Shown: positions 17,564-27,083 of the stretch, piece by piece
Position numbering within the stretch: position 1 is the first letter of the stretch
How the letters are laid out: every line of letters starts with the position of its first letter
Assembly (NCBI RefSeq): GCF_900112135.1
Contig: NZ_FOLC01000002.1
Span: 1-64,000, forward strand
Reading direction: 5' to 3'
DNA from: Collimonas sp. OK412
GTDB taxonomy: Bacteria; Pseudomonadota; Gammaproteobacteria; Burkholderiales; Burkholderiaceae_D
DNA length: 64,000 nucleotides
The notes under the pieces: model-generated
What the model saw: only the letters and a program-made list of their open reading frames with translations
Told to the model about the DNA's origin: nothing
The model's database searches: none
Program-made: the position numbers and the translations under genes

Positions 17564-18529
17564 TCAGATCACCATCAGGTCTTTGCCGACGATGATTTCA
17601 CCGCTGAATTGCTTGCGCGCCTCGGCCGACCACATGTCGTCGCTGATGGCCGGGTCGCCGCCGGGCACGAAATGGCTCAGCACCAGCGTCTTGACGCCGG
17701 CGCGCGCCGCTATCTGGCCGACCTGGGCGGTGCTGGTATGGCTCTTGACCAGGTGGTCGAGCAGGGTCGGCGCGTTGTCGACGGTCTTCATCAGTTTTTC
17801 CAGCGCCGGCAGGTACATGACTTCGTGCACCAGCACGTCGGCGCCCTTGGCCAGCTTGATCAGGTTCTCGCTGTAGGCGGTATCGCCGGAGAACACGACC
17901 GAGCGGTCCTTGGTGTCGAAACGATAGGCGAAGGCGGGCTTGAGCGTGTAGTGGTCGACCAGCGCGGCGGTCACCTTGACCTGGTCGTTTTCCATGACCA
18001 CGCGCGGGCCGTCGAATTCGTGGGTGTTGATCAAGGGGCGCAATGGCGGCCGGCCTTCTTCCTGCATGCGGGTGGCGATGTCGATGGCGTTCATGTGGAC
18101 AAAATCGTCCATCATCTGGCGCATTCCCGGCGGCCCGTACAGATGCACAGGCGTCGCCAGGCCGGTGGCCCAGGCCAGGAGCACCAGGTTGCCGAGGTCG
18201 GCATTGTGGTCGGAATGCTGGTGGGTCAGGAAAATATCGCGTATCTGCGGCAGCTTGATGCCAGCCTTGGTCAATTGCAGGGCGACGCCGTTGCCGCAGT
18301 CGACGACATATGGCTGTCCGTCTACCAGCAGCACATTGGCCGGCGCCGCGCGCAAGGCCGACGGCGTCGGTCCGCCCTTGGTGCCCAGCAGGATCAGTTG
18401 CGTGCCCTTGTTGGCGGCGGTCGTCTGCGCTTGCACCGCCGGTAGCCAGGGCAAGGCCGCGGCACTGCCCGCGGCCAGCGCGAGCCGCATGAAATCACGG
18501 CGCGAAGCGCGGGAGCGAGGCTCATTCAT
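17564..18529 (-). CDS. Exported metallo-beta-lactamase-fold hydrolase
   Basis: 321 residues. A Tat-type signal (ASRRDFMRLALAAGS, Arg10-Arg11) leads a hydrophobic stretch ending at AVQA. The zinc motif HxHxDH is H103-Q-H105-S-D107-H108. Later elements are VFSGDTAY and VLSHFVPG, as in RNase Z/arylsulfatase-like members of the fold. The first codons overlap the end of the upstream TRAP binding-protein gene by eight bases, so the two are translationally coupled. Substrate unknown. Confidence 0.88.
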   Translation of the reverse strand: MNEPRSRASRRDFMRLALAAGSAAALPWLPAVQAQTTAANKGTQLILLGTKGGPTPSALRAAPANVLLVDGQPYVVDCGNGVALQLTKAGIKLPQIRDIFLTHQHSDHNADLGNLVLLAWATGLATPVHLYGPPGMRQMMDDFVHMNAIDIATRMQEEGRPPLRPLINTHEFDGPRVVMENDQVKVTAALVDHYTLKPAFAYRFDTKDRSVVFSGDTAYSENLIKLAKGADVLVHEVMYLPALEKLMKTVDNAPTLLDHLVKSHTSTAQVGQIAARAGVKTLVLSHFVPGGDPAISDDMWSAEARKQFSGEIIVGKDLMVI

Positions 18530-19538
18530 TGTCTGTTTTCCCCTTCAGGCACAGCCCGACGATATCGGCGGCGTTGGCTTTTTGCTGCCAGGCCGAGACC
18601 TGGTTTTTTGCGGCATTGCGCAGGCTGTCTTGTATCTCCTGGGCCGGCGCCAGGTCTAGCGTCATTTTATGGTCGCGCATGCGGCTGTAGTTGCCGGCGA
18701 TGCGATCCTTGACGCTGCTCCAGGAGCCGGCGGCGGTGCGTTGGGCCGCTTCCGTCAGTATCGCCTGCTGTTCCGGTTTCAGCTGCTGCCAGACATCCTG
18801 GTTGATGACGGTGTAGCTCAGCGGGATGGAGTAGCTGACCGCGCTGAAATTGCGCAGCTGTTCCCACAGGCGGTTGCCGGCGCCGCCGTCGCCCGACGAC
18901 AGCACCGCATTCAGTTCGCCGGCGGCCAGCTTGGCCGGGACTGCTGAAAACGGCAGGTTCACGCTTTGCGCGCCGACTTGTTCAAATACGGCGCGGCTGT
19001 TTTCATCGTAGGTGCGGATCCGCAGCGCCCGCAAGGCCGCCAGGCCGGTCAGCGGCGTGGCCGACCAGATGCCCGATGGCGGCCACGGCGTGACGTACAG
19101 CAGGTGTGCGTTGAGCTTGCGCAGGTGCTGCTCGGCTGCCGGCTGGGCGCAGCTGGCGAGCGCCCTGGCCTGGTCGAAGCTGCTGACCGTGAATGGCAGC
19201 GAGGACAGCAGGAAGAACGGATCGCTGGCGCCGACGATGCCGGCAAACAGCGTGGCCATTTCGACCTTGCCATCGCTGACGGCGCCGACCTGGGCGCTGC
19301 CCTTGAACGGGTTCTGGGTTTCCTGCAGGGTATCGATGGCGAGCGTGCCGCCGGCCAGCTGCTTGACGCTGGCCGCAAACTGCAAGTCGGCGGCAGCGGT
19401 GACCGAGGTCGCCGGATATTCGTTGATCAGGCGCAGGGCCTGGGTTTGCGCCAATAAAGGTGGGTTAAGCGCCAATGTCAGTAACGGCAGGAGCAAGGCT
19501 GTGATCATGCGAGATTTGGCAACGGCGGTTGGCAACAT
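18522..19538 (-). CDS. TRAP transporter substrate-binding protein (DctP family)
   Basis: 338 residues from ATG 19538. Starts at 19571 and 19508 are also possible and none has a good ribosome-binding site. After a signal peptide (MITALLLPLLTLALNPPLLAQ) comes a DctP-like chain: LRLINEYPATSVTAAADLQFAASVKQLAGG, then the central RIRTYDENSRAVFEQVGAQ and a NQDVWQQLKPEQQAILTEAA tail. Such proteins bind organic acids in the periplasm for DctQM permeases, but no permease genes are here. It may pair with a distant permease or with the coupled metallo-hydrolase. A Cys occurs near the C-terminus (LCLKGK). Confidence 0.82.
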   Translation of the reverse strand: MLPTAVAKSRMITALLLPLLTLALNPPLLAQTQALRLINEYPATSVTAAADLQFAASVKQLAGGTLAIDTLQETQNPFKGSAQVGAVSDGKVEMATLFAGIVGASDPFFLLSSLPFTVSSFDQARALASCAQPAAEQHLRKLNAHLLYVTPWPPSGIWSATPLTGLAALRALRIRTYDENSRAVFEQVGAQSVNLPFSAVPAKLAAGELNAVLSSGDGGAGNRLWEQLRNFSAVSYSIPLSYTVINQDVWQQLKPEQQAILTEAAQRTAAGSWSSVKDRIAGNYSRMRDHKMTLDLAPAQEIQDSLRNAAKNQVSAWQQKANAADIVGLCLKGKTDNE

Positions 19539-19814
19539 GATGCTGTTCGCTGAAAAATGGTTGGAGGACATCGAAGCTTGCTTAAAGATGGCGGAGCGTG
19601 CCCCTGCCGATAGGAGCAACAATATACCGGATACGCGCATTCGAAGCTATTTGGAAAGGTTCTCCGCTACGAATTTACGGTCAGCGTTGAATCAAGAGCC
19701 GAGGAATCCAGATTTTCGATTCAATCGTGTTTTTTGCGGGTTATAGTTGCCAGGCTCCTGGGGAGCAATATTTTTAACCAGAGTTTCACCGACTGCTATA
19801 GCTTGAGAGGCAAG

Positions 19815-20450
19815 ATGAAATCATTGATGGTGGCGGTCCTTTATGTACTTCTTACGGGCCAGGCTCTCGCAGAAGAAGCTGAGGTCAAAGTTTTTGCAAT
19901 TCAGGGAGAGCGTCTGCAATACCAGCCGCCTCAGGGCTGGAAAATCGCATATATGGAAGGGACGCCGGACGGCGATTATGTGATTGAGTACCTTCCTGAT
20001 GGCGAAAATCTGGCGTCCTGGCGGACCGGTTATCTTTCGATACGCCGTAAATCCTTACCTTCTGAAAATATCATGGATCAGATCAAGGCCAAAAAACTGC
20101 ATTTGCCGGCGTTGGTGGTGGCACAGTTGCAGCAAGATGCAAAGCAAGGATGCCAAGGAAAGTTTGAAGCCATGAGTCACCGCGACAATACATACAATAA
20201 TTTATATTTTTCGGTAAGCGGCGGTTTTTGCGGCAAGTACGGCAGCGCAGCCCCATACGGCGAAGGCAGTATCGTTGCCGTTGTCGAAGCGAAGGCTAAT
20301 TTTTTCACTATCCAGTATGGCTGGCGTCCCGTCAGCGATACTGACCTGAAAGATTATGCTTGGCGGATTACACCGGAAAACGCTGAGAAATATATCAAAT
20401 CGATTATGCGAATGCGCGTTTGCGAAGATGCTGCGGCTTGCCAGCCTTAG
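19815..20450 (+). CDS. Secreted protein of unknown function, low G+C
   Basis: 211 residues from ATG 19815, preceded by GAGAGG. A signal peptide (MKSLMVAVLYVLLTGQALA) precedes the mature chain, which contains several Cys that could form disulfides (KQGCQGKFEAM, SGGFCGKYG, MRVCEDAAACQP). I do not recognise a family. G+C is clearly below its surroundings (22 of 60 bases in 20161-20220), with AT-rich codons, so it may be a recent acquisition. It lies between a divergent TRAP binding protein and the convergent mogA gene. Confidence 0.75.
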   Translation: MKSLMVAVLYVLLTGQALAEEAEVKVFAIQGERLQYQPPQGWKIAYMEGTPDGDYVIEYLPDGENLASWRTGYLSIRRKSLPSENIMDQIKAKKLHLPALVVAQLQQDAKQGCQGKFEAMSHRDNTYNNLYFSVSGGFCGKYGSAAPYGEGSIVAVVEAKANFFTIQYGWRPVSDTDLKDYAWRITPENAEKYIKSIMRMRVCEDAAACQP

Positions 20451-20453
20451 AAA

Positions 20454-21086
20454 TCACGGTAGCGGGTTTGCCGCAACTGTCGGGCGAATTGCAGATTTGG
20501 GCCGAAATGCCTTGCACAGCGCCTCGTTGGTTTCGATGTACGGACCGCCGATCAGGTCGATGCAGTAGGGCACGGCAGCGAAAATGCCGGATACCTTTTG
20601 TTTGCCGTCAGCGTCCTTCAAACCCTCCAGGGTTTCCTTGATAGCCTTCGGCTGGCCGGGCAGGTTCAAGATCAATGCTGCATGGTCGGCGCTTTCGCGG
20701 ATCACCGCGACTTGCCGCGACAGGATCGCGGTAGGCACGAACTGCAGGCTGATCTGCCGCATCTGTTCGCCGAAGCCGGGCATTTCCTTGGTTGCCACCG
20801 CCAGGGTCGCTTCCGGCGTCACGTCGCGCCGCGCCGGACCGGTGCCGCCGGTAGTCAGCACCAGGTCGCAACGCTGCTGGTCCACCAGCTCGACCAGGGT
20901 TTGTTCGATCAGTGCGCGGTCGTCGGCGATCAGGCGGGTTTCTACTTGCCAGGGAGTGCTGAGAGCAGCCGCCAGCCAGTCTTGCAGGGCGGGGATGCCC
21001 TGGTCCTGGTAGACGCCGGCGCTGGCGCGATCGGAAATCGACACCAGGCCGATCTTCAGGCTTTGCTCAGGATTTGTTGTGCGCAT
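20454..21086 (-). CDS. mogA: Molybdopterin adenylyltransferase MogA/MoaB-type
   Basis: 210 residues from ATG 21086, which is only four bases after the darP stop. The fold signature TTGGTGPARRDVTPEA and the SDRASAGVYQDQGIPAL start are typical. It activates molybdopterin by adenylation before molybdate insertion. Later segments (AILSRQVAVIRESADHAALILNLPGQPKAI) match the family. It is the second gene of a darP-mogA pair, an arrangement I remember from other Burkholderiales. Convergent with the low-G+C gene, three bases apart. Confidence 0.93.
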   Translation of the reverse strand: MRTTNPEQSLKIGLVSISDRASAGVYQDQGIPALQDWLAAALSTPWQVETRLIADDRALIEQTLVELVDQQRCDLVLTTGGTGPARRDVTPEATLAVATKEMPGFGEQMRQISLQFVPTAILSRQVAVIRESADHAALILNLPGQPKAIKETLEGLKDADGKQKVSGIFAAVPYCIDLIGGPYIETNEALCKAFRPKSAIRPTVAANPLP

Positions 21087-21090
21087 TTTG

Positions 21091-21681
21091 TTAGTCTTGC
21101 TGGTCTTCGTCGTCCTGTTCGCTGTCGTCCGCTCCGGCACCGGGTTTCTGCAGCTGTTTCAGCAGCTGGAAGATTTCGCGGTAAGCCTTGGGCGGCTTGT
21201 TCTCCGCCTGTTCCTTGCGGCCGTTGCGGATCAGGGTGCGGATGTGCTGCACGTCCAGCTCAGGGTGTTGCGCCAGTAGTTCGGTCAGCGCGCCGTCGTC
21301 CTTCAGCAGGCGGTCGCGATGGCGCTCCAGCGCGTGCATGGCGGCGGTGTCGGCTTTCGACAAGCCTCTCCAGCTGTCCAGGGTTTTCTGGATCTCGGCG
21401 ATTTCGTGCGGCTCCAGCGTACGCATTTTCTTGCCGACGTACTGGGTCTGGCGGCGGCGTCCTTCGTGGTCCTTGATCTGCTGGCATTCGAGGATGGCGT
21501 CGCGCACATCTTCCGGCATCGGCACCCGCTTGACGCGGTCGCGCGATTCGGCGATCAGCTCTTCGCCGAGCTTCTGCAGGGCAGTCATCTCGCGCTTGAG
21601 CTGGGACTTGGAGGGACGGTCGTATTCTTGTTCGAACTCGCTGGACTGAAAGCCGCAGGAGCCCCGGTTGGGATTTGGCAT
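21091..21681 (-). CDS. darP: Ribosome biogenesis factor YjgA/DarP (DUF615)
   Basis: 196 residues, charged and helical. The DUF615 core reads RPSKSQLKREMTALQKLGEEL, then MPEDVRDAILECQQI, then RRRQTQYVGKKMR. DarP acts late in assembly of the 50S subunit. The C-terminal tail is an acidic low-complexity stretch (DDSEQDDEDQQD). It is divergent from pmbA, the order often seen in betaproteobacteria, and mogA follows at once. Confidence 0.94.
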   Translation of the reverse strand: MPNPNRGSCGFQSSEFEQEYDRPSKSQLKREMTALQKLGEELIAESRDRVKRVPMPEDVRDAILECQQIKDHEGRRRQTQYVGKKMRTLEPHEIAEIQKTLDSWRGLSKADTAAMHALERHRDRLLKDDGALTELLAQHPELDVQHIRTLIRNGRKEQAENKPPKAYREIFQLLKQLQKPGAGADDSEQDDEDQQD

Positions 21682-21757
21682 GATGTTAAGGGTACTTCCA
21701 TACTGTAAACGACTGCTATGATAACCGTTTTATACCTTTTCCAAAGAAAACCGACCC

Positions 21758-23122
21758 ATGAGCGACTCCGTATTTATCCATAGTCAAGAGCAATTGCAAC
21801 AGTTGGCGCAGGATGTCTTGCGTTATGCGCGGGAAAAAGGCGCTTCCGGCGCCTCTGTCGAAATCAGCGAAGGCAGCGGCTTGTCGGTGGGCGTGCGCAA
21901 GGGCAGCGTCGAAACGATCGAGCAAAACAAGGACAAGGGCATGGGCGTCACCGTCTACCTGGGCGAGGAAGGCCATACCCGGCGCGGCAATGCCAGCACC
22001 TCCGATTTTTCGGCCAAAGCCCTGCAAGACACGGTGGAAGCGGCCTACAACATTGCCCGCTTTACCGCCGAGGACGATTGCGCCGGCTTGCCGGATGTTG
22101 ATACATTGGAAATGAATCCGCTGGATTTGAAGCTGTGTTCGCCGTGGCTGATTTCGGCGGAAGAAGCTGTCGAACTGGCAAAACGTTGCGAAGCGGCAGC
22201 ATTTGCCGTCGACAAGCGCATCACCAACAGCGAAGGCGCCGGCGTCTACGCCCAGCAATCGCACTTCGTCAGCGCCAATTCGCGCGGTTTCATGGGTGGT
22301 TATCCGTTTTCGCGGCACACCATTTCAGTCGCGCCTATCGCCGGCAAGGGCGGCAACATGCAGCGCGACGACTGGTATTCGTCGATGCGCGATCCGCGGC
22401 AGCTGGCCAAGCCGGAAGCGATCGGTCGTTACGCCGCAGAGCGCGCACTGGCGCGCCTGAACGCGCGCCAGCTGGATACCCGCAAATGCCCGGTGCTGTT
22501 CGAGGCGCCGCTGGCGGCCGGCCTGCTGGGGGCCTTCGTGCAGGCGGTGTCGGGCGGCGCGCTGTACCGCAAGTCGACCTTCTTGCTGGATACCCTGGGC
22601 AAACCGGTGTTTGCGCCGCATATCCAGATCGTGGAGGACCCGCACCTGATCGGCGCGGTCGGTTCTGCGCCGTTCGACGAGGAGGGCGTCAAGACGCAGA
22701 GGCGCGACGTGGTCAAGGACGGCGTGGTGCAGGGTTACTTCCTGTCGACCTATTCGGCGCGCAAGCTGGGCATGAAAACCACTGGCAATTCCGGCGGCTC
22801 GCATAACCTGAGCATGACTTCCTCGCTGACCAAATCCTCGGACAACTTCAAGGCGATGCTGAAAAAGCTCGATACCGGCCTGCTGGTGACCGAGCTGATG
22901 GGGCAGGGCGTCAACTACGTCACCGGCGACTATTCGCGCGGCGCTTCCGGCTACTGGGTAGAAAAGGGCGTGATCCAGTACCCGGTGGAGGAAATCACGA
23001 TTGCCGGCAACATGAAAGACATGCTGGCGCAGATCGTCGCCATCGGCGCCGATTCGCTGATCCGCGGCACCAAGCAGACTGGTTCGGTGCTAATTGAATG
23101 CATGACGGTGGCTGGAAATTGA
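21758..23122 (+). CDS. pmbA: Metalloprotease PmbA (TldE)
   Basis: 454 residues, the usual size. It starts MSDSVFIHSQEQLQQLAQDVL and carries the PmbA segments TVYLGEEGHTRRGNAST, GYWVEKGVIQYPVEEITIAGN and the final MLAQIVAIGADS stretch. PmbA pairs with TldD in a protease that matures microcin-type peptides and degrades unfolded peptides; PmbA itself lacks the metal site. Its partner tldD is not in this window. Divergent from darP by 76 bases. Confidence 0.95.
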   Translation: MSDSVFIHSQEQLQQLAQDVLRYAREKGASGASVEISEGSGLSVGVRKGSVETIEQNKDKGMGVTVYLGEEGHTRRGNASTSDFSAKALQDTVEAAYNIARFTAEDDCAGLPDVDTLEMNPLDLKLCSPWLISAEEAVELAKRCEAAAFAVDKRITNSEGAGVYAQQSHFVSANSRGFMGGYPFSRHTISVAPIAGKGGNMQRDDWYSSMRDPRQLAKPEAIGRYAAERALARLNARQLDTRKCPVLFEAPLAAGLLGAFVQAVSGGALYRKSTFLLDTLGKPVFAPHIQIVEDPHLIGAVGSAPFDEEGVKTQRRDVVKDGVVQGYFLSTYSARKLGMKTTGNSGGSHNLSMTSSLTKSSDNFKAMLKKLDTGLLVTELMGQGVNYVTGDYSRGASGYWVEKGVIQYPVEEITIAGNMKDMLAQIVAIGADSLIRGTKQTGSVLIECMTVAGN

Positions 23123-23220
23123 GAAAGTCGTGCGAGATTGGCGGCACAATTTGTGTGTTATGCGCTTATCCAATTTGATGAGCGCGATGCGTCATTTATT
23201 TAGCGACTTAGGGTACATCC

Positions 23221-24408
23221 ATGAAAATTGAATCCATACGATTAAAAAATTTCAAAGCGTTTAAAGACGTACATCTTCAGGATATCCCGTCATTTTTGGT
23301 CGTGGTTGGCGCGAATGGCGCAGGTAAAACCACATTGTTTGACGTCTTTGGTTTTTTGCATGATTGTCTGAAAGGTAGTGTGAGGCAGGCCTTGGACAGT
23401 CGCGGTCGATTTAAAGAGGTGTTGAGTCGAGATAGTGATGGCGACACTATATTGATCGAAATTCAGTATCGCATGATGATTGCGGAGGTGGATCGACTGG
23501 TGACGTACTCATTGGAAATTGCGGAGAAGGACAATTCCCCTTTTATTAAGCGCGAGGTGCTTCGCTATAAACGTGGTCGCTACGGCAGTCCTTATCGCTT
23601 TCTCGACTTTGCCAATGGGGAGGGGTTCGCGATCACGAACGAGGGAGATTTCACTCTGTCGGACGATGAACTGACTCGCGAGAGGCAAAATGTTTCTCCT
23701 GATACTCTTGCAATTAAGGGATTGGGTCAATTTGAGCGATTTAAGGCAGCAAATGCATTTAGGCAGTTGATCGAGTCATGGCATGTGTCTGACTTCCACA
23801 TAAATTCTGCGCGTGGTCGCAAAGAGGCCTCTGGGGATTCTGAGCATTTATCTGAAACAGGTGACAATTTACCGCTTGTTGCACGTTATCTCTATGAGGA
23901 ACATCGGGAAACCTTTAAAAAAATACTAAAGACTATCGCTCGTCGTGTCCCTGGGGTAAGTGAGGTTGAGCCGCGGTTGATGGATGACGGATACTTGACT
24001 CTGCGATTTAAAGATGGCTCATTTAAAACCCCTTTTCTTGATCGCTATGTGTCGGATGGCACCATCAAGATGTTCGCATATCTGGTGTTGCTGTATGACC
24101 CAAAACCGCATCCCTTGTTGTGTGTCGAAGAGCCAGAAAATCAGTTGTACCCCAAGTTAATGTCTGAATTGGCTGAAGAGTTTCGTCAATATGCTGAACG
24201 AGGGGGGCAGGTCTTGGTATCTACGCACTCCCCCGATTTTTTGAATGCCGTTGAGCTAGATGAGGTGTGTTGGTTGGTTAAAATCAACGGCGCAACTGAG
24301 ATTCGCCGCGCGAAAGATGACGCGCAAATTGCGCGGTATATGAGCGAGGGAGATCAAATGGGATATCTGTGGAAGCAAGGTTTTTTTGAGGGCGTTGACC
24401 CGAAATGA
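23221..24408 (+). CDS. OLD-like AAA/ABC-type ATPase, candidate defence protein
   Basis: 395 residues. The N-terminus MKIESIRLKNFKAFKDV and Walker A GANGAGKTT (30-38) are typical of SMC/RecF/OLD-type ATPases. Walker B is about 299-305 (LLCVEEPEN, catalytic Glu around 303-304), followed by VSTHSPDF with the switch His at 336. The 3' end overlaps the next gene by ATGA. Base composition is much lower in G+C than the flanks (26 of 60 in 24121-24180 versus 39 of 60 in 25561-25620), indicating transfer. An ATPase of this type followed by a small TOPRIM-like protein resembles the layout of the PARIS and AbiL systems. Confidence 0.85.
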   Translation: MKIESIRLKNFKAFKDVHLQDIPSFLVVVGANGAGKTTLFDVFGFLHDCLKGSVRQALDSRGRFKEVLSRDSDGDTILIEIQYRMMIAEVDRLVTYSLEIAEKDNSPFIKREVLRYKRGRYGSPYRFLDFANGEGFAITNEGDFTLSDDELTRERQNVSPDTLAIKGLGQFERFKAANAFRQLIESWHVSDFHINSARGRKEASGDSEHLSETGDNLPLVARYLYEEHRETFKKILKTIARRVPGVSEVEPRLMDDGYLTLRFKDGSFKTPFLDRYVSDGTIKMFAYLVLLYDPKPHPLLCVEEPENQLYPKLMSELAEEFRQYAERGGQVLVSTHSPDFLNAVELDEVCWLVKINGATEIRRAKDDAQIARYMSEGDQMGYLWKQGFFEGVDPK

Positions 24409-24986
24409 GAGAACTTGTGTTTTTGCTAGAAGAAGCTTCAGCCAAGGCAATGTTAGAAAGTTTGTTACCTCGCATTCTTGATCCGCAGATTGTGCCTCGA
24501 CTGATTCCCTTTGAGGGGAAGCAGGATTTGGAAAAACAAATGGTCAAGCGCTTACGTCATTATTTGAATCCACATGCCAGATTTATTGTGATGAGAGATC
24601 AAGATAGTCATGCAGATTGCAAGGCATTGAAACGATTTCTTGTTAAGCAGTGTCGAGATGCGGGCAAGGATGCTGTTACTTTGGTGCGTATTGCGTGTCG
24701 GGAGCTCGAGGCTTTTTATCTGGCTGATCTTGCTGCGGTGGAGGTCGGGCTGGAGGTGAGGGGATTGGTCCGGCATCAGCAAAAAGCAAAATTTCGTCGA
24801 CCAGACTTGCTCGGCTCCCCATCTGCGGAATTGGAGGAGTTAATCAAGAGGCGTTATCAAAAAGTAAGCGGTTCTAGGCAAATTGGCCAATATCTGGATT
24901 CGGAAAATGTTCGTTCGGATAGTTTTCGCAATCTAATTTCAGGAATTCGGCGTCTGGAACATCAGTTGTTGAAAATCCCTGATTGA
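24405..24986 (+). CDS. DUF4276-family TOPRIM-like protein, candidate effector
   Basis: 193 residues. A TOPRIM-like acidic set is visible: E9/E10 in LLEEASAK, D65-x-D67 in VMRDQD, and E100/E102 in CRELEAFYLAD. In TOPRIM nucleases such residues bind Mg2+ for nucleic-acid cleavage. It overlaps the ATPase gene by four bases (ATGA) and shares its low G+C, so the pair is one transcription and transfer unit. Family assignment is from memory of sequence features. The effector role is inference from OLD/PARIS-type pairs. Confidence 0.8.
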   Translation: MRELVFLLEEASAKAMLESLLPRILDPQIVPRLIPFEGKQDLEKQMVKRLRHYLNPHARFIVMRDQDSHADCKALKRFLVKQCRDAGKDAVTLVRIACRELEAFYLADLAAVEVGLEVRGLVRHQQKAKFRRPDLLGSPSAELEELIKRRYQKVSGSRQIGQYLDSENVRSDSFRNLISGIRRLEHQLLKIPD

Positions 24987-25501
24987 GAATTGGCTTTGTC
25001 TAGAGGGGGTGTCCCCATCTGGTTCTTCAAGTTCGTGGGCGCTGACCCTTATAGGGTTAGTTCGCTCAATCGTTCTTAATCTCAATTGAAATCCTTGTAT
25101 GTTTCGCTGATGCAGCACTACTGAGGTGCTCAATGTGAAAAAGCAAGCGCTTGCGCAAGCGCTTGCTTTCCTCTAATATCAGTATCAAATCAGGTCGAAA
25201 ATACTGATCCGGATGCTTTCCGGCGGTGTTGTGGCCTGGATAAAAAACCAAGAAACCCGGAGACAAACCCATGCATATTCCACGCCGAGGTAGGGCAGCG
25301 CCGCCTGTTCCCGAGCCCCGTAAAGCATCGATATTGAGCGATCGCTCGCGCGAAAATGCTTGCACGCGGCCGGCATTTCCTGGCCCGTCTCCGATTCGCT
25401 TCTGATCTGCTTTTTGATCTTTCCATTCAGTCATGTTGTTGTTCCAGCGATCAACTTATTTTAAAAGTGAGTGATCGCTCCATCAAAACGAGGGCTTATT
25501 G
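24987..25501. other. Regulatory intergenic region before the pentose operon
   Basis: 515 bases without a supported gene. It holds a small dyad (ACCCT-TAT-AGGGT, about 25045-25057), the adjacent LacI-type operators at 25143-25166, a possible -10 TAATAT (25174-25179), and two copies of GAG(C/T)GATCGCTC (25336-25347 and 25469-25480). A minus-strand frame of 122 codons (25066-25434) crosses it. It lacks a convincing ribosome-binding site or domain, so I treat the region as regulatory. Confidence 0.55.
25143..25166. promoter_or_regulatory. Two adjacent LacI-family operators
   Basis: The 12-bp palindrome GCAAGCGCTTGC occurs twice back to back (25143-25154 and 25155-25166). Together with flanking bases they form a 28-bp perfect palindrome (25141-25168). 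The core fits the LacI/RbsR/PurR operator pattern GCAANCGNTTGC. The sites overlap a possible -35 (TTGCGC, 25151-25156) spaced 17 bases from TAATAT. They probably bind the LacI-type regulator encoded at 29195. A terminator role is possible but there is no long T-run. Confidence 0.65.
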
Positions 25502-27049
<1,548 letters not shown>

Positions 27050-27083
27050 CCGGCAGGCGGCTTGAGCACGCGAGGCGGCAATC

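Noticed and set aside
25066-25434. Minus-strand open frame of 122 codons in front of the sugar operon
   Set aside because: It has only a weak upstream GGAA, no recognisable domain, and crosses the operator doublet and another dyad. Better explained as regulatory DNA.
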